Part shown: positions 8,066-17,168 of the stretch, in pieces
Layout of the letters: the number at the start of each line of letters is the position of its first letter
Position numbering within the stretch: the stretch's first letter is position 1
DNA from: Gaiellasilicea sp038324115
GTDB lineage: Bacteria; Actinomycetota; Thermoleophilia; Gaiellales; Gaiellaceae
Reading direction: 5' to 3'
DNA length: 34,671 bases
Assembly: GCA_038324115.1 (NCBI GenBank)
Contig: JBBQHQ010000008.1
Coordinates: forward strand, 1 to 34,671
Made by a program: the position numbers and the translations under genes
The notes under the pieces: generated by a model
What the model was told of the DNA's origin: nothing
Database searches by the model: none
The model's input: the letters and a program-made list of their open reading frames with translations, nothing else

Positions 8066-8970
8066 CCGCGCGGGTCCTTGCGGCCCTGCTTCTTCGCCTG
8101 CTCGACTGCCTTGATCGCGTGGCCGCCGAACTGGTTCCGGAGCGCCGCCTGCACCTTGGCCGAGAAGTCGATCTCGCGGCGGGAGGCGAAGCGGGCGAAG
8201 AGCGCGGAGGTGATCGCGGGCAGCGGCACGTTCGCATCGATCGCCTCGTTGATCGTCCAGCGGCCCTCCCCGGAGTCCTCGACGTACGGCGCGATGTCGT
8301 CCAGGTGGTCGCCGTGCTGCTCCATCGCCTCGTGCAGGAGCTCGAGCAGCCAGGAGCGGATCACGGAGCCGTAGCGCCAGATCCCCGCAATCTCGCCGAG
8401 ATCGAGCGGGAACTCGGAGTGGTACATCAGCTCGAAGCCCTCGGCGTAGGCCTGCATCAGGCCGTACTCGATCCCGTTGTGGACCATCTTCGTGAAGTGG
8501 CCGGCGCCGGACGGGCCGACGTGGGCGTAACCGTCCTCGGGCGCGAGCGACTCGAAGACCGGCGTCAGGCGCTTGACGGGGGCCTTGTCGCCGCCGGCCA
8601 TCAGGCAGAAGCCGACCTCGAGCCCCCAGATCCCCCCGGAGACGCCGACGTCGACGAAGGAGATCTTCCGTTTCCGCGCCTCCTTGTAGCGGCGCTGCGA
8701 GTCGCGGAAGTTCGAGTTGCCCCCGTCCACGATCGTGTCGCCGGGCTCCAGGATCCCGAGCAGCTTCTGGAACGTGTCCTCGGTGATCTTCCCGGCCGGG
8801 ACCATCATCCAGACGTGCCGCGGCGCCTCGAGCTGCTTCGCGAGCGCCTTCAGCGTCTTCGCGGTCGAGTCGACGTTCGGGTCGTAGGTGGCGACCTCGT
8901 GCCCCGCCTGCTCGAGCCGCTCGGTCATCCCGTTGCCCATTCGGCCGAGGCCGACCATTCCGATCTTCAT
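8062..8970 (-). CDS. gnd: 6-phosphogluconate dehydrogenase (decarboxylating), short type
   Basis: Converts 6-phosphogluconate to ribulose-5-phosphate and CO2 with reduction of NAD(P). The N-terminal dinucleotide motif is MKIGMVGLGRMGNGM. The catalytic segment GPSGAGHFTKMVHNGIEYG is around residue 160 and includes the conserved lysine. At 302 residues it belongs to the short 6PGDH class rather than the roughly 470-residue E. coli type; short forms are often NAD-preferring, but that needs assay. It sits between pgi and zwf with 4-bp overlaps at both ends. Cofactor choice matters, because an NAD-linked Gnd beside an NADP-linked Zwf would split the reducing power. Confidence 0.95.
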   Translation of the reverse strand: MKIGMVGLGRMGNGMTERLEQAGHEVATYDPNVDSTAKTLKALAKQLEAPRHVWMMVPAGKITEDTFQKLLGILEPGDTIVDGGNSNFRDSQRRYKEARKRKISFVDVGVSGGIWGLEVGFCLMAGGDKAPVKRLTPVFESLAPEDGYAHVGPSGAGHFTKMVHNGIEYGLMQAYAEGFELMYHSEFPLDLGEIAGIWRYGSVIRSWLLELLHEAMEQHGDHLDDIAPYVEDSGEGRWTINEAIDANVPLPAITSALFARFASRREIDFSAKVQAALRNQFGGHAIKAVEQAKKQGRKDPRG

Positions 8971-10313
8971 CGAATCTCCTCCAGTCGAATGCGGACGACG
9001 CGGCGGCCGTTCTCCTCCAGGGCGGCGAGGTCGCCCGCCGCCTGCGAGCGGATCAGTCGGCCGAAGCCGAAATCCTGCCCGGGGATCGGGATCTCCTCGC
9101 CGGTCTCGTCCACGACCTGGACAAAGAGCCCCGTGTTCGGGCCGCCCTTGTGCAGCTGGCCCGTCGAGTGCAGGTAGCGCGGGCCGAGCCCGCAGGTGAC
9201 GACGCAGCCGGTCTCGGCGGCCCGCTCGAGCAGGGGCGCCAGCTCGTCCTGCCGGGCGGGGTCGATGAACGCCTGGACCGCGACGTAGTCGCCCGACTCC
9301 GCCTGTCCAAGCAACTCCTCCACGTCGCCCCGCGGCGAGACGTCGGGCTCGCCTGCCGCGAGCACCTCGTTCGTCCGGTCCTTCGCCGCCTGCACGTTCG
9401 GCTGGTCGAACGGATCGATCTCGAGGATGTGCCCTGCGACGGCCGTGGCGAACTCCCAGCGATAGAACTCGGCCCCGAGCTCGTAGGGCGAGTCGAGTCG
9501 CACCTCGCCGCGCTGGCGGTCCGGGGCGTCGGGAGGGGCGCCGGGCGCCGGAACGAGGCCCTTGCCGCCCTTGCCGGTGGACTCCGCGAGCAGCTGCTCG
9601 GCCCACAGGCCGAAGCCGGAGTCGCTCTCGTCGATGCAGACCTTGTCGCGGCCCTCGCGCCAGCCCTCGCCGAGCCGGAGGCCGAGCTCGAGGCCGGGAT
9701 TCCCGTCCTCGCCCCGACAGGCGGCCTGCATCTCTGCGGCGAGGCCGAGGAAGCGGTCCAGATCGACGCCCGTCAGCGCGGCCGGGACGATCCCGAACAT
9801 CGAGAGCGCCGAGTAGCGGCCGCCGATCGTCGGCTCGCCGGCGAAGACCGCGCGGAAGCCTCGCTCGGTCGCGAGCCGCTCGAGGTCGGAGCCAGGGTCG
9901 GTGACGGCAGCGAACTGCGGCCCGTGGCCGCCCGTGCGCTCCCAGAAGTAGTCGAGGTGCGAGCGGGTCTCGAGCGTCGAGCCCGACTTCGAGGAGACGA
10001 GGAAGAGCGTCCGCTCGAGGTCGAGCCTGGCCTCGAGCGCGCGGATCGCGGCCGGGTGCGTGGTGTCGAGGACGTGGAAGGACTCGGCCTGGAAGCTCCG
10101 CTTCAGCACCTCCGGGGCCAGGCTCGAGCCGCCCATCCCGAGCAGGACGGCGTCGTCGAACTGGTCGAGGGCGCCCTCCGCGAACACGTTCAGGTCGCCG
10201 ATGTGCGGCCGGACCCGGTCGACGACGTCCAGCCACCCGAGCCACTGGTCCTCGCCGGACGAGGTCCAGACGGAGGCGTCGTGCGCCCAGATCCGCTCGA
10301 CGAGTGAGCTCAC
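8967..10313 (-). CDS. pgi: Glucose-6-phosphate isomerase
   Basis: Interconverts glucose-6-phosphate and fructose-6-phosphate. The 448-residue protein carries the sugar-phosphate isomerase signatures LLGMGGSSLAPEVLK (around residue 57) and FLVSSKSGSTLETRSH (around residue 104). It resembles the isomerase half of the bifunctional transaldolase/Pgi proteins found in some bacteria; here tal lies directly upstream with an ATGA overlap, so the two halves are separate but coupled. Start ATG at 10313, stop overlapping gnd by 4 bp. Being in this operon lets fructose-6-phosphate from the non-oxidative branch recycle into the oxidative branch. Confidence 0.95.
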   Translation of the reverse strand: MSSLVERIWAHDASVWTSSGEDQWLGWLDVVDRVRPHIGDLNVFAEGALDQFDDAVLLGMGGSSLAPEVLKRSFQAESFHVLDTTHPAAIRALEARLDLERTLFLVSSKSGSTLETRSHLDYFWERTGGHGPQFAAVTDPGSDLERLATERGFRAVFAGEPTIGGRYSALSMFGIVPAALTGVDLDRFLGLAAEMQAACRGEDGNPGLELGLRLGEGWREGRDKVCIDESDSGFGLWAEQLLAESTGKGGKGLVPAPGAPPDAPDRQRGEVRLDSPYELGAEFYRWEFATAVAGHILEIDPFDQPNVQAAKDRTNEVLAAGEPDVSPRGDVEELLGQAESGDYVAVQAFIDPARQDELAPLLERAAETGCVVTCGLGPRYLHSTGQLHKGGPNTGLFVQVVDETGEEIPIPGQDFGFGRLIRSQAAGDLAALEENGRRVVRIRLEEIR

Positions 10314-11416
10314 GCGTTCGCCAGCTGCCCGCGCTTCTCGCGGATCCCCTGCAGGAGCTCCTCGAACGAGTCGGCGAACTTCTGGACGCCCTCCGCCTCG
10401 AGGGTGGCGACCACGTCGTCGTAGTCGACCCCCGCCTTCGCGAGGTCCTCGAGCAGGTCGTGCGCCTGCTTCAGCCCCTTGGTCAGCGAGCTTTCCTTCA
10501 CCTCGCCGTGATCCTGGAAGGCGACGACGGTCTCCATCGGCATCGTGTTGACCGTGTCGGGCCCGATCAGCTCCTCGACGTAGAGCGTGTCGCGATAGTC
10601 GGGGTTCTTCACCGAGGTCGAGGCCCAGAGGCAGCGCTGCTTCGTCGCGCCCTTCGACTCCAGGTACTCCCAGCGCGGGCCGGAGAACGCCGCCAGGTAG
10701 TGCTCGTAGGCGAGCTTCGCGTTTGCGATCGCGAGCTTCCCCTTCAGCTTCGGGTGTCCCGCCTCGTCGAGCCGGCGGTCGGCCTCGGTGTCCACGCGCG
10801 AGACGAAGAAGCTGGCGACCGACGCGACCGGCTTCGGGTCGCCGCCACCCGCGATCAGCCGCTCGAGCCCGCGCAGGTACGCCTCGACGACCGCCCGGTA
10901 GCGCTCGAGCGAGAAGATCAGCGTGATGTTGATCGAGGTGCCCTTGGCGATGCAGTCCTCGATCGCGGCGAGCCCGGGCAGCGTGGCCGGGATCTTCACG
11001 AGCAGGTTCGGCCGGTCGACCTCCTTGCTCAGCCGCTGCGCCTGCTGGAAGGTCTCTTCGCCATCGTAGGCGAGGGTCGGGTCGACCTCGAGCGAGACGT
11101 AGCCGTCCTGGCCGCCCCCCTTGTCCCAGATCGGCCGGAGCAGGTCGCAGGCGCGCCGGATGTCCTCCATCGCGAGCTCGAGGAAGAGCTCGGTGGGGTC
11201 GTCCTCGGTCTTTGCGGCCTCTGCGAGCGCCTCGTCGTACCAGTCGCCGGTCGCCATCGCCTTCTGGAAGATCGACGGGTTCGAGGTGACACCGACGACG
11301 GCGTCCTCCTTCGTCAGTCGCTCGAGCTCGCCGGTCTCGAGCATCTCGCGGGAGAGCGAGTCGATCCAGACGCTCACCCCCGCTGCGTGCAGCTCATCGA
11401 GCTTGGACTTCGCCAT
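10310..11416 (-). CDS. tal: Transaldolase
   Basis: A 368-residue transaldolase of the usual actinobacterial length, transferring a dihydroxyacetone unit in the non-oxidative pentose phosphate branch. The signature VVGVTSNPSIFQKAM is near residue 40, and the Schiff-base lysine is Lys141 in NLLVKIPATLPG. Start ATG at 11416 lies 23 bp inside the end of rpiB, the longest same-strand overlap in this operon. The stop overlaps the pgi start by 4 bp. No truncation or odd residue was seen. Confidence 0.97.
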   Translation of the reverse strand: MAKSKLDELHAAGVSVWIDSLSREMLETGELERLTKEDAVVGVTSNPSIFQKAMATGDWYDEALAEAAKTEDDPTELFLELAMEDIRRACDLLRPIWDKGGGQDGYVSLEVDPTLAYDGEETFQQAQRLSKEVDRPNLLVKIPATLPGLAAIEDCIAKGTSINITLIFSLERYRAVVEAYLRGLERLIAGGGDPKPVASVASFFVSRVDTEADRRLDEAGHPKLKGKLAIANAKLAYEHYLAAFSGPRWEYLESKGATKQRCLWASTSVKNPDYRDTLYVEELIGPDTVNTMPMETVVAFQDHGEVKESSLTKGLKQAHDLLEDLAKAGVDYDDVVATLEAEGVQKFADSFEELLQGIREKRGQLANA

Positions 11417-11867
11417 GCTTCATCTCCTTCTCCATCGCCTCGACCTTGCGCAGGCGCGCGACGTAGCGCTCGCCCCCGTCGAAGCTCGCTTGCAGGAACG
11501 CCCGGACGAGCTCGCCGGCCAACTCCGCGCCGACGACCTCCGAGCCCAGGCAGAGCACGTTCATGTCGTCGTGCTCGACGCCCTGATGGGCCGAGTAGGC
11601 GTCGTGGCAGATCGCCGCGCGGATCCCCGCGATCTTGCAGGCGGCGATCGAAGCGCCGACCCCGGAGCCGCAGACGAGGATGCCGCGCTCGGCCCGTCCG
11701 TCGAGGATCGCCTCGCCGAGCTCGCGGGCCTTGTCGGGGTAGTCCACCCGATGCTCGTCGGTGTCGGTGCCGAGATCGACGACGTCGTCGTCCCGGGCAG
11801 CCAGCTCCGCGAGCACCCGCTCGCGCAGCTTGACGCCGCGGTGGTCGAACGCGACGGCGACCCTCAC
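11394..11867 (-). CDS. rpiB: Ribose-5-phosphate isomerase B
   Basis: A 157-residue RpiB/LacAB-type enzyme interconverting ribulose-5-phosphate and ribose-5-phosphate. Signatures: AVAFDHRGVKLRE at the N-terminus, then the catalytic-cysteine loop ILVCGSGVGASIAACK, and CHDAYSAHQGVEHDDMNVL with the conserved histidines. The GTG start at 11867 is placed at the family's natural N-terminus and makes a 4-bp GTGA overlap with the tkt stop; the frame is open far upstream but only as shadow of tkt. The C-terminal tail of about 15 residues overlaps tal. Confidence 0.95.
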   Translation of the reverse strand: MRVAVAFDHRGVKLRERVLAELAARDDDVVDLGTDTDEHRVDYPDKARELGEAILDGRAERGILVCGSGVGASIAACKIAGIRAAICHDAYSAHQGVEHDDMNVLCLGSEVVGAELAGELVRAFLQASFDGGERYVARLRKVEAMEKEMKHGEVQAR

Positions 11868-13873
11868 GCGACGCGTTCCAGGAGCGCCACGGCCTGCGCC
11901 GCGATGTTCTCCGCGGTGAAGCCGAGCCGGTCGAGGACCTCCTGCCCCGGCGCCGAGGCGCCGAAGCGGTCGATCGCGACGGAGTCGCCGGCGTCGTCGA
12001 CCCAGGTCTTCCAGCCGAGCGAGATCCCGGCCTCGACGGAGAGCCGGGCGCGAACGTCGGGCGGGATCGTCTCGTCGCGGTAGTCCTGCGGCTGCTCGGC
12101 GAAGAGCTCCCAGCACGGCATCGAGACGACGCGGACGTTCGCGTCGATCGTCCGTGCAGCCTCGAGCGCAACCCCGACCTCGGCGCCGGTCGCGATCAGG
12201 ACGACGTCCGGGAGGCCCTCGCCGGACTGCCAGAGCGTGTAGGCGCCGCGAAGCGCGCCCTCGGCGGGCGCGACCTCGGTGCGGTCGAGCGTCGGCACCT
12301 TCTGACGCGAGAGGGCGAGCGCGACGGGGCCGCCCTCGCGCTCGAGCGCGATCCGCCAGGCGATCGCCGTCTCGTTGGCGTCGCCGGGGCGGACGTACCA
12401 GAGGTTGGGAATCGCCCGGAGCGCCATGTGGTGCTCGACCGGCTGGTGCGTCGGACCGTCCTCGCCGACCGCGACCGAGTCGTGCGTCCAGGCCCAGACC
12501 GACTGCAGGTGGCCGAGCGCGGAGAGCCGCACGGCGCCGCGCATGTAGTCGGAGAAGATCAGGAAGGTCGAGCCGTACGGCTTCAGCATCCCCTGCGTGA
12601 GCGAGATCCCGTTCACGATCGCGCCCATTGCGTGCTCGCGGATCCCGAACGCGATGTTCCGGCCTGCGTGCGTCGCCGAGAAGACGCCCGCGCCCTCGAA
12701 CTCCGTCTTGGTCGATTCGACGAGGTCGGCCGCGCCGCCGATCATCGTCGGCGTGAAGGGCCGGAACGCCTGCATGACCTGCTTGCCGGCGTCGCGCGTG
12801 GCGACCTCCTCGCCGGCGGGGAAGACGGGGAGGGCGTCCAGCCAGCCCGGGCGTGGCTTGCCGGTGCGATCGGCGTCCCACTCCTCCCGGAGGCCGGGGA
12901 ACGCGGTCGACCACTCGTCGAAGCGGCGGGCCCAGGCGTCCTGGGCGGCCATCCCCTTGTCGCGGATGTGCCCGGCCATGTGCTCCATCACCGCGTCGGG
13001 GACGGCGAAGTGCTCGTCGGGATCGAGCCCGAGCGCCTCCTTCGTGGCGCGGATCTCGTCCTCGCCGAGCGGGGAGCCGTGCGACTTCGCGGTGTCGATC
13101 GCCGTGGGCGCGCCGAAGGCGATGTGGCTGCGGACGATCACGAGCGAGGGCCGCTCGGTCTCGGCCTGCGCCGCCGCGATCGCGGCCTCGAGGGCGGCGA
13201 CGTCCTCGGCGTCGGCAACGTGCTGCACGTGCCAGCCGTGGGCCTCGAAGCGCTTGCCCTTGTCCTCGGTCGTGTAGCTGAGCGCGGTGGTGCCGTCGAT
13301 CGTGATGTGGTTGTCGTCGTAGAAGTAGACGAGCTTCCCGAGGGCGAGCTGGCCGGCGATCGACGCCGCCTCCATCGTCACGCCCTCCATCATGTCCCCG
13401 TCCGAGCAGATCGCGTAGGTGAAGCGGTCGACAAGCTCGTGGTGGGGCCGGTTGTAGCGCTCGGCGAGGAAGCGGTCGGCGATCGCGAAGCCGACGCCGT
13501 TCGCGAAGCCCTGCCCGAGCGGGCCGGTGGTCGTCTCGATCCCCTCGGTCAGGAAGTGCTCGGGATGCCCCGGCGTCCGCGAGCCCCACTGGCGGAAGCG
13601 CTTCAGCTCCTCGAGCGAGAGGTTGTAACCGGAGAGGTGGAGCGTCGAGTACTGGAGGATGCAGGCGTGGCCCGCCGAGAGGATGAAGCGGTCGCGGCCC
13701 TCCCACTCGGGGTCGACGGGGTTGTGCCGCATCGTGTTCCGGTAGAGGACGTAGGCCAGCGGCGCCAGCGCCATCGCCGTGCCGGGATGGCCCGCATTCG
13801 CCTTCTGGACGCCGTCCATGGCGAGCGCCCGGATCGTGTCGATGGACAGCTTCTGCAGCTCGGCGTCGCTCAC
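11864..13873 (-). CDS. tkt: Transketolase
   Basis: A 669-residue thiamine-diphosphate enzyme transferring two-carbon units between sugar phosphates. The ThDP/Mg motif is CSDGDMMEGVTMEA with a downstream DDNHITIDG. GHPGTAMALAP near the N-terminus and EDGPTHQPVEH in the Pyr domain are classic transketolase segments. The GTG start at 13873 overlaps the upstream kinase stop by 4 bp and is preceded by a GAGGAG ribosome-binding site. Full length for the family, all three domains present. Together with tal, rpiB, gnd and zwf it makes this cluster an almost complete pentose phosphate pathway; ribulose-phosphate epimerase (rpe) is not in the window. Confidence 0.98.
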   Translation of the reverse strand: MSDAELQKLSIDTIRALAMDGVQKANAGHPGTAMALAPLAYVLYRNTMRHNPVDPEWEGRDRFILSAGHACILQYSTLHLSGYNLSLEELKRFRQWGSRTPGHPEHFLTEGIETTTGPLGQGFANGVGFAIADRFLAERYNRPHHELVDRFTYAICSDGDMMEGVTMEAASIAGQLALGKLVYFYDDNHITIDGTTALSYTTEDKGKRFEAHGWHVQHVADAEDVAALEAAIAAAQAETERPSLVIVRSHIAFGAPTAIDTAKSHGSPLGEDEIRATKEALGLDPDEHFAVPDAVMEHMAGHIRDKGMAAQDAWARRFDEWSTAFPGLREEWDADRTGKPRPGWLDALPVFPAGEEVATRDAGKQVMQAFRPFTPTMIGGAADLVESTKTEFEGAGVFSATHAGRNIAFGIREHAMGAIVNGISLTQGMLKPYGSTFLIFSDYMRGAVRLSALGHLQSVWAWTHDSVAVGEDGPTHQPVEHHMALRAIPNLWYVRPGDANETAIAWRIALEREGGPVALALSRQKVPTLDRTEVAPAEGALRGAYTLWQSGEGLPDVVLIATGAEVGVALEAARTIDANVRVVSMPCWELFAEQPQDYRDETIPPDVRARLSVEAGISLGWKTWVDDAGDSVAIDRFGASAPGQEVLDRLGFTAENIAAQAVALLERVA

Positions 13874-15213
13874 GTCACTCCTCGGTAGAGAGTCCTCTGT
13901 CGTTCCCGTGCTGAACGATATGTCTCCGCACGCTCCTGCCGCGGACGGTAGGTGGCCTCCGGAAGCGGCGTCTCGACCTCGATCCCGAGCCGCTCGAGCG
14001 CGACGAGCGCGGCACCGCGGACGGAGCCCTCCGGCTCGCCGCGGTAGACCGGCCGCCCGAGCACGTCCGCGAGGATCTGGCCCCAGTCCGGGTTCGCGTC
14101 GAGCGCCGCGCCGGTCGCGACCACTTCGGTGACGCCGGGCAGAAGGTCGACGATCTCGGCGAAGCGGTACGCGACCCCCTCCAGGGCCGCCTGGAGCAGG
14201 TCGACTGCCTCGGTGGCGAGCGAGAGGCCGGCGATCGCGCCGCGCGCGGTCGGGCTCCAGCCGGGGCTGCGCTCGCCGCCCAGCAGCGTCAGGAAGGTGA
14301 GGCCGTGGCCGTCGGGCTCTCGCTCGGCGACGCGGACGTCCTTCGGCAGCCGCAGTGTCCGCTCGAGCCAGGCGTGGAGGTTGCCCCCGTCCGAGAGCGA
14401 TCCCCCCTCGACGAGCCGGGCCGCGTCCAGCCGGTAGAGGAAGAGGCCGGGGCGGGGCGGAACGCCGTCGTCGGGACGGACGACCCGCAGCGCGCCCGAG
14501 GTGCCGATCATCAGCGCCGCCCGCTCGGGCGTGACGCAGCCGGCGCCGACGTTGGAACAGGCGCCGTCGCCGAGTGCGGGGAACCAGGTGCCGACCGGCT
14601 CGTCGCTCACCTCGGGCAGCCGCTCGGGCTCGAGGCCGAGCACGTCGAGCAGCTCCCCATCCCAGCCGTCCCAGCTGCGAAGCCCCGTCGCGGAGGCCTG
14701 CGAGAGGCTCTGGCGGAGCTCGCCGCCGAGCCGGAGCAGGAGGTAGTCGGGGAAGGAGACGAAGCGGGCCGCGGCGGCGAACGTCTCCGGCTCGGTCTCG
14801 CGCAGCCACGCCAGCTTCGCCGGCCAGTAGCTCGGATGGAGGAAGCAGCCGGTGCGCGCGTGGACGGCGGCACCGTCGAGCCGGGCGGCGAGCTCCTCAG
14901 CCTGCGGAGCCGAGCGGAGGTCGCGCCAGGTGAGCACGGGAGTCAGCGGCCGGTCGCGCGCATCGAGTGCGACCAGCGAGTGCCAGAAGCAGGAAACCCC
15001 GTAAGCGTCGACCGCGCCGCCGAGCTCGCGCAGCACCTCGTCGACGGCGCCGCGGGCTGCCGCCACGAGCCGCTCGGGATCGAGCACGCCCTCCGTCGGC
15101 CGGTAGCGAGTACGGGCCTCGACCCCCTCGACGGCCGTGCCGGTCTCGTCGTAGACCCGGGCGCGAACCGAGGAGGTGCCGAGGTCGAGCGAGAGGACGC
15201 GGAGGCGGGCCAT
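13870..15213 (-). CDS. FGGY-family carbohydrate kinase, possibly gluconokinase
   Basis: A 447-residue sugar kinase of the FGGY family (actin-like ATPase fold). The N-terminal phosphate-binding segment is LSLDLGTSSVRARVYD. The second ATP site includes ALMIGTSGALRV (around residue 225), and LLQAALEGVAYRFAEI with VVATGAALDANPDWGQIL forms the C-terminal FGGY domain. It is somewhat shorter than typical xylulokinases (480-500 residues). As first gene of the operon, a gluconokinase making 6-phosphogluconate for Gnd would fit best; a ribulo- or xylulokinase would also feed this pathway. Substrate cannot be decided from sequence alone. ATG at 15213, 25 bp after the RTX-like gene, so it may share its transcript. 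Confidence 0.85.
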   Translation of the reverse strand: MARLRVLSLDLGTSSVRARVYDETGTAVEGVEARTRYRPTEGVLDPERLVAAARGAVDEVLRELGGAVDAYGVSCFWHSLVALDARDRPLTPVLTWRDLRSAPQAEELAARLDGAAVHARTGCFLHPSYWPAKLAWLRETEPETFAAAARFVSFPDYLLLRLGGELRQSLSQASATGLRSWDGWDGELLDVLGLEPERLPEVSDEPVGTWFPALGDGACSNVGAGCVTPERAALMIGTSGALRVVRPDDGVPPRPGLFLYRLDAARLVEGGSLSDGGNLHAWLERTLRLPKDVRVAEREPDGHGLTFLTLLGGERSPGWSPTARGAIAGLSLATEAVDLLQAALEGVAYRFAEIVDLLPGVTEVVATGAALDANPDWGQILADVLGRPVYRGEPEGSVRGAALVALERLGIEVETPLPEATYRPRQERAETYRSARERQRTLYRGVT

Positions 15214-15238
15214 CGCCCCAGTCTTCCCGATCGGGCTC

Positions 15239-15625
15239 CTACTGGATCACGGTCTCGCAGTTCGAGAACGTGTCCGTCCCCGGGCCGCCGATGCAGACGT
15301 CGGTGCCGGTGCCGCCGTTGATCGTGTCGTCGCCGCCGCCGCCGAGAATGCACTCGTTGCCGGATTTGCCGGTAATCGTGTCGGCCACAGCCGAGCCAAG
15401 AATCAGCGCGTTGACGAGGTTCGTGCCGCTGATCGTCACCGAGCCCGTCTTGAACGCGGTCAGCGTGATCCCGGAACAGCTGGCGGGCTTGACCTCGTTC
15501 GCCCCGGTGGCTCGCACGCTCTGGCCCACGTTGGTCGTCGGGACGATGTTACTTCCCGTGAACGCGGTCGCGGCGAACGCGAGCAGCGCGACGAGCCCGG
15601 AGACGAGCGCGATCCGGCGGGTCAT
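15239..15625 (-). CDS. Small secreted RTX-like repeat protein, putative SipW-type substrate
   Basis: A 128-residue exported protein. It has a basic start (MTRRIALVSG), a hydrophobic core (LVALLAFAATA) and then AFTGSNIVPTTNVGQ, which matches AFTASNTVPGTTAGS of the neighbouring secreted protein at 17214-17585. The C-terminal part contains nonapeptide-type calcium-binding repeats: CILGGGGDDTINGGTGTD followed by CIGGPGTD. Four cysteines are spread through the mature part, with two close to the repeats. The ATG at 15625 overlaps the signal peptidase stop by 4 bp, which strongly suggests that this protein is a client of that peptidase. Mature function is unknown; a calcium-dependent surface or matrix protein is inference. 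Confidence 0.82.
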   Translation of the reverse strand: MTRRIALVSGLVALLAFAATAFTGSNIVPTTNVGQSVRATGANEVKPASCSGITLTAFKTGSVTISGTNLVNALILGSAVADTITGKSGNECILGGGGDDTINGGTGTDVCIGGPGTDTFSNCETVIQ

Positions 15626-17145
15626 GCGGCGACCTCGACCGCGCGTAGAGCCGGCTCCGGACGGAGCAGATAGCGGTAGAGCACCCGGTCTTCGACGACC
15701 GTGTACGCGTGCTCGCTGCCGCGCTGCTGGTGGAGTACGAGCCGCTCGTACTCCTGCGCGAGCTTGATCAGCTCGTCGATCGAGCCGAGCTCGACGACCG
15801 TCGTCACGTCGCTGACCTCGATCGAATCGACGGTGACGAGACTCTGGCCGAGCCGGCGCTCGATCTCCGCCGCCTCGCCGGGACGATGCGTGCGCCGCTC
15901 GACAAGGAGGAGCAGGCCGAAGAGCGCCAGCGCGGCGAGGGCCGCGGTCAGCCCGCCGGCGCGGACCACGCTCACGGACGGGGAGGCGACGCCGAGCTCG
16001 AGGCGGGCCGGGACGACCGTCGGGGTCGTCTTCGCCGCGGTCTGGACAAACGTGGTGTCGTAGGGCTTCACCGTCGTCCCGTCGAGGGTGAGCCGGAGGG
16101 TCGGTGTCCAGGTGTCGCGGATCACGGCGCCGCCTGTGGCGCCGAGCAGCCGCACCTTCGCCCGGACGCGGATCGTGTACGGGCTCCCGATCACGCCCGT
16201 GCGCAGCTCGAGCAGGTCGAGCATGTGGCGGAGCGCGCGCAGGTCGAGCGAGCCCGAGATCGTGCTGCGGCCCACCGGGAGCGCGGTGGCCGGCGCCAGG
16301 GGGATGGAGCGGTGCCAGCCGCTGGTGCTCTCGACCTCGGCGGTCAGGGAGGCGCTCCGGGCGAGCTTCGCGCCCTCGAGCCGCGAGGCGAACGAGACGT
16401 CGAGCGGTCCTGATGCCTTGAGGAAGACCGGGTCGCCGGTCCGGGCGGAGCGGCCGCCGTAGACCTCGGCATGAGCCGAAGCCGTATAGGCGAACGATCC
16501 GGTCTGCTGGTAGAGCGGCGTCCGCGAGACGAGCGTGGTCGCGTGCAGGAAGCCGAGGGCAGCGAGAGCTCCCGCGACGAAGGCGACGCCGGCAACCGCA
16601 GTCCGGAGGCGCGGAAGCCAGATGAGAAGGCGCCCCGGCCCCACCCCTTCCGGCTCTGGCTCCGCCGGCCCGCGACGCCGGCGCTTTGCGGCACCGCCGC
16701 CGACGAGGAAGAACGCCGCCAGAACGCCGAGCCCCGCCGCTGACTGCGGCTTCCGCAGCTGCTCGACCGCGAATCCCCCGCGCGGGACATGCACGACGAG
16801 GTGGCCCTGAACCGCCGACTGCGGCACGAGACCCGGATCCAGGAAGTCGTTGTTGTCGCCCTTGAAGATCAGCTTGCCGTCCTCGATCCGGTGGACGCGA
16901 TGGACGACGAGCCGGTTGAGGACGGGGCTCTGGTAGCCGACGACGTCGCCGACCTTGGCGGGGCCGCCGCGCCGGAGGATCAGCACATCTCCTCGATGGA
17001 GCTTCGGCTCCATGCTCGTCCCGTAGGCGACGGCCATCACTGTCCGTCCGCCGAGTTGCGGCGGCGCCAGCGTCAGCCAGAGCAGGGCGACGAAGACGAC
17101 CGTCAGGCCTGAGGGAAGGACGCGGGTGAGGAGTCTGCGGCGCAT
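15622..17145 (-). CDS. SipW/ER-type signal peptidase I fused to a DUF5305 domain
   Basis: A 507-residue membrane protein. Residues about 10-30 form a membrane helix. The peptidase domain follows: YGTSMEPKLHRGDVL with nucleophile Ser44, VVHRVHRI with His82 in place of the lysine of ordinary bacterial type I peptidases, and KGDNNDFLDPG with conserved aspartates. This Ser/His form is the S26B class (archaeal, ER and Bacillus SipW). Further helices lie at about 135-152 and 182-200. Residues about 205-500 match my memory of DUF5305: GSFAYTASAHAEVYG, an extracytoplasmic beta-rich region, a helix at about 397-415, and a cytoplasmic tail with VVELGSIDELIKLAQEY. ATG at 17145 removes an unrelated upstream extension. 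It sits between two genes with matching SipW-like signals. Confidence 0.88.
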   Translation of the reverse strand: MRRRLLTRVLPSGLTVVFVALLWLTLAPPQLGGRTVMAVAYGTSMEPKLHRGDVLILRRGGPAKVGDVVGYQSPVLNRLVVHRVHRIEDGKLIFKGDNNDFLDPGLVPQSAVQGHLVVHVPRGGFAVEQLRKPQSAAGLGVLAAFFLVGGGAAKRRRRGPAEPEPEGVGPGRLLIWLPRLRTAVAGVAFVAGALAALGFLHATTLVSRTPLYQQTGSFAYTASAHAEVYGGRSARTGDPVFLKASGPLDVSFASRLEGAKLARSASLTAEVESTSGWHRSIPLAPATALPVGRSTISGSLDLRALRHMLDLLELRTGVIGSPYTIRVRAKVRLLGATGGAVIRDTWTPTLRLTLDGTTVKPYDTTFVQTAAKTTPTVVPARLELGVASPSVSVVRAGGLTAALAALALFGLLLLVERRTHRPGEAAEIERRLGQSLVTVDSIEVSDVTTVVELGSIDELIKLAQEYERLVLHQQRGSEHAYTVVEDRVLYRYLLRPEPALRAVEVAA

Positions 17146-17168
17146 GTGTCCTGTCGGTGGGAGGGGGT

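Noticed and set aside
6587..8374. Large antisense open frame over zwf and gnd
   Set aside because: No domain or motif; it is antisense to two certain genes and its length follows from high GC.
12428..13888. Large antisense open frame over tkt
   Set aside because: Composition is that of a shadow frame, and the minus-strand frame is a full-length transketolase.
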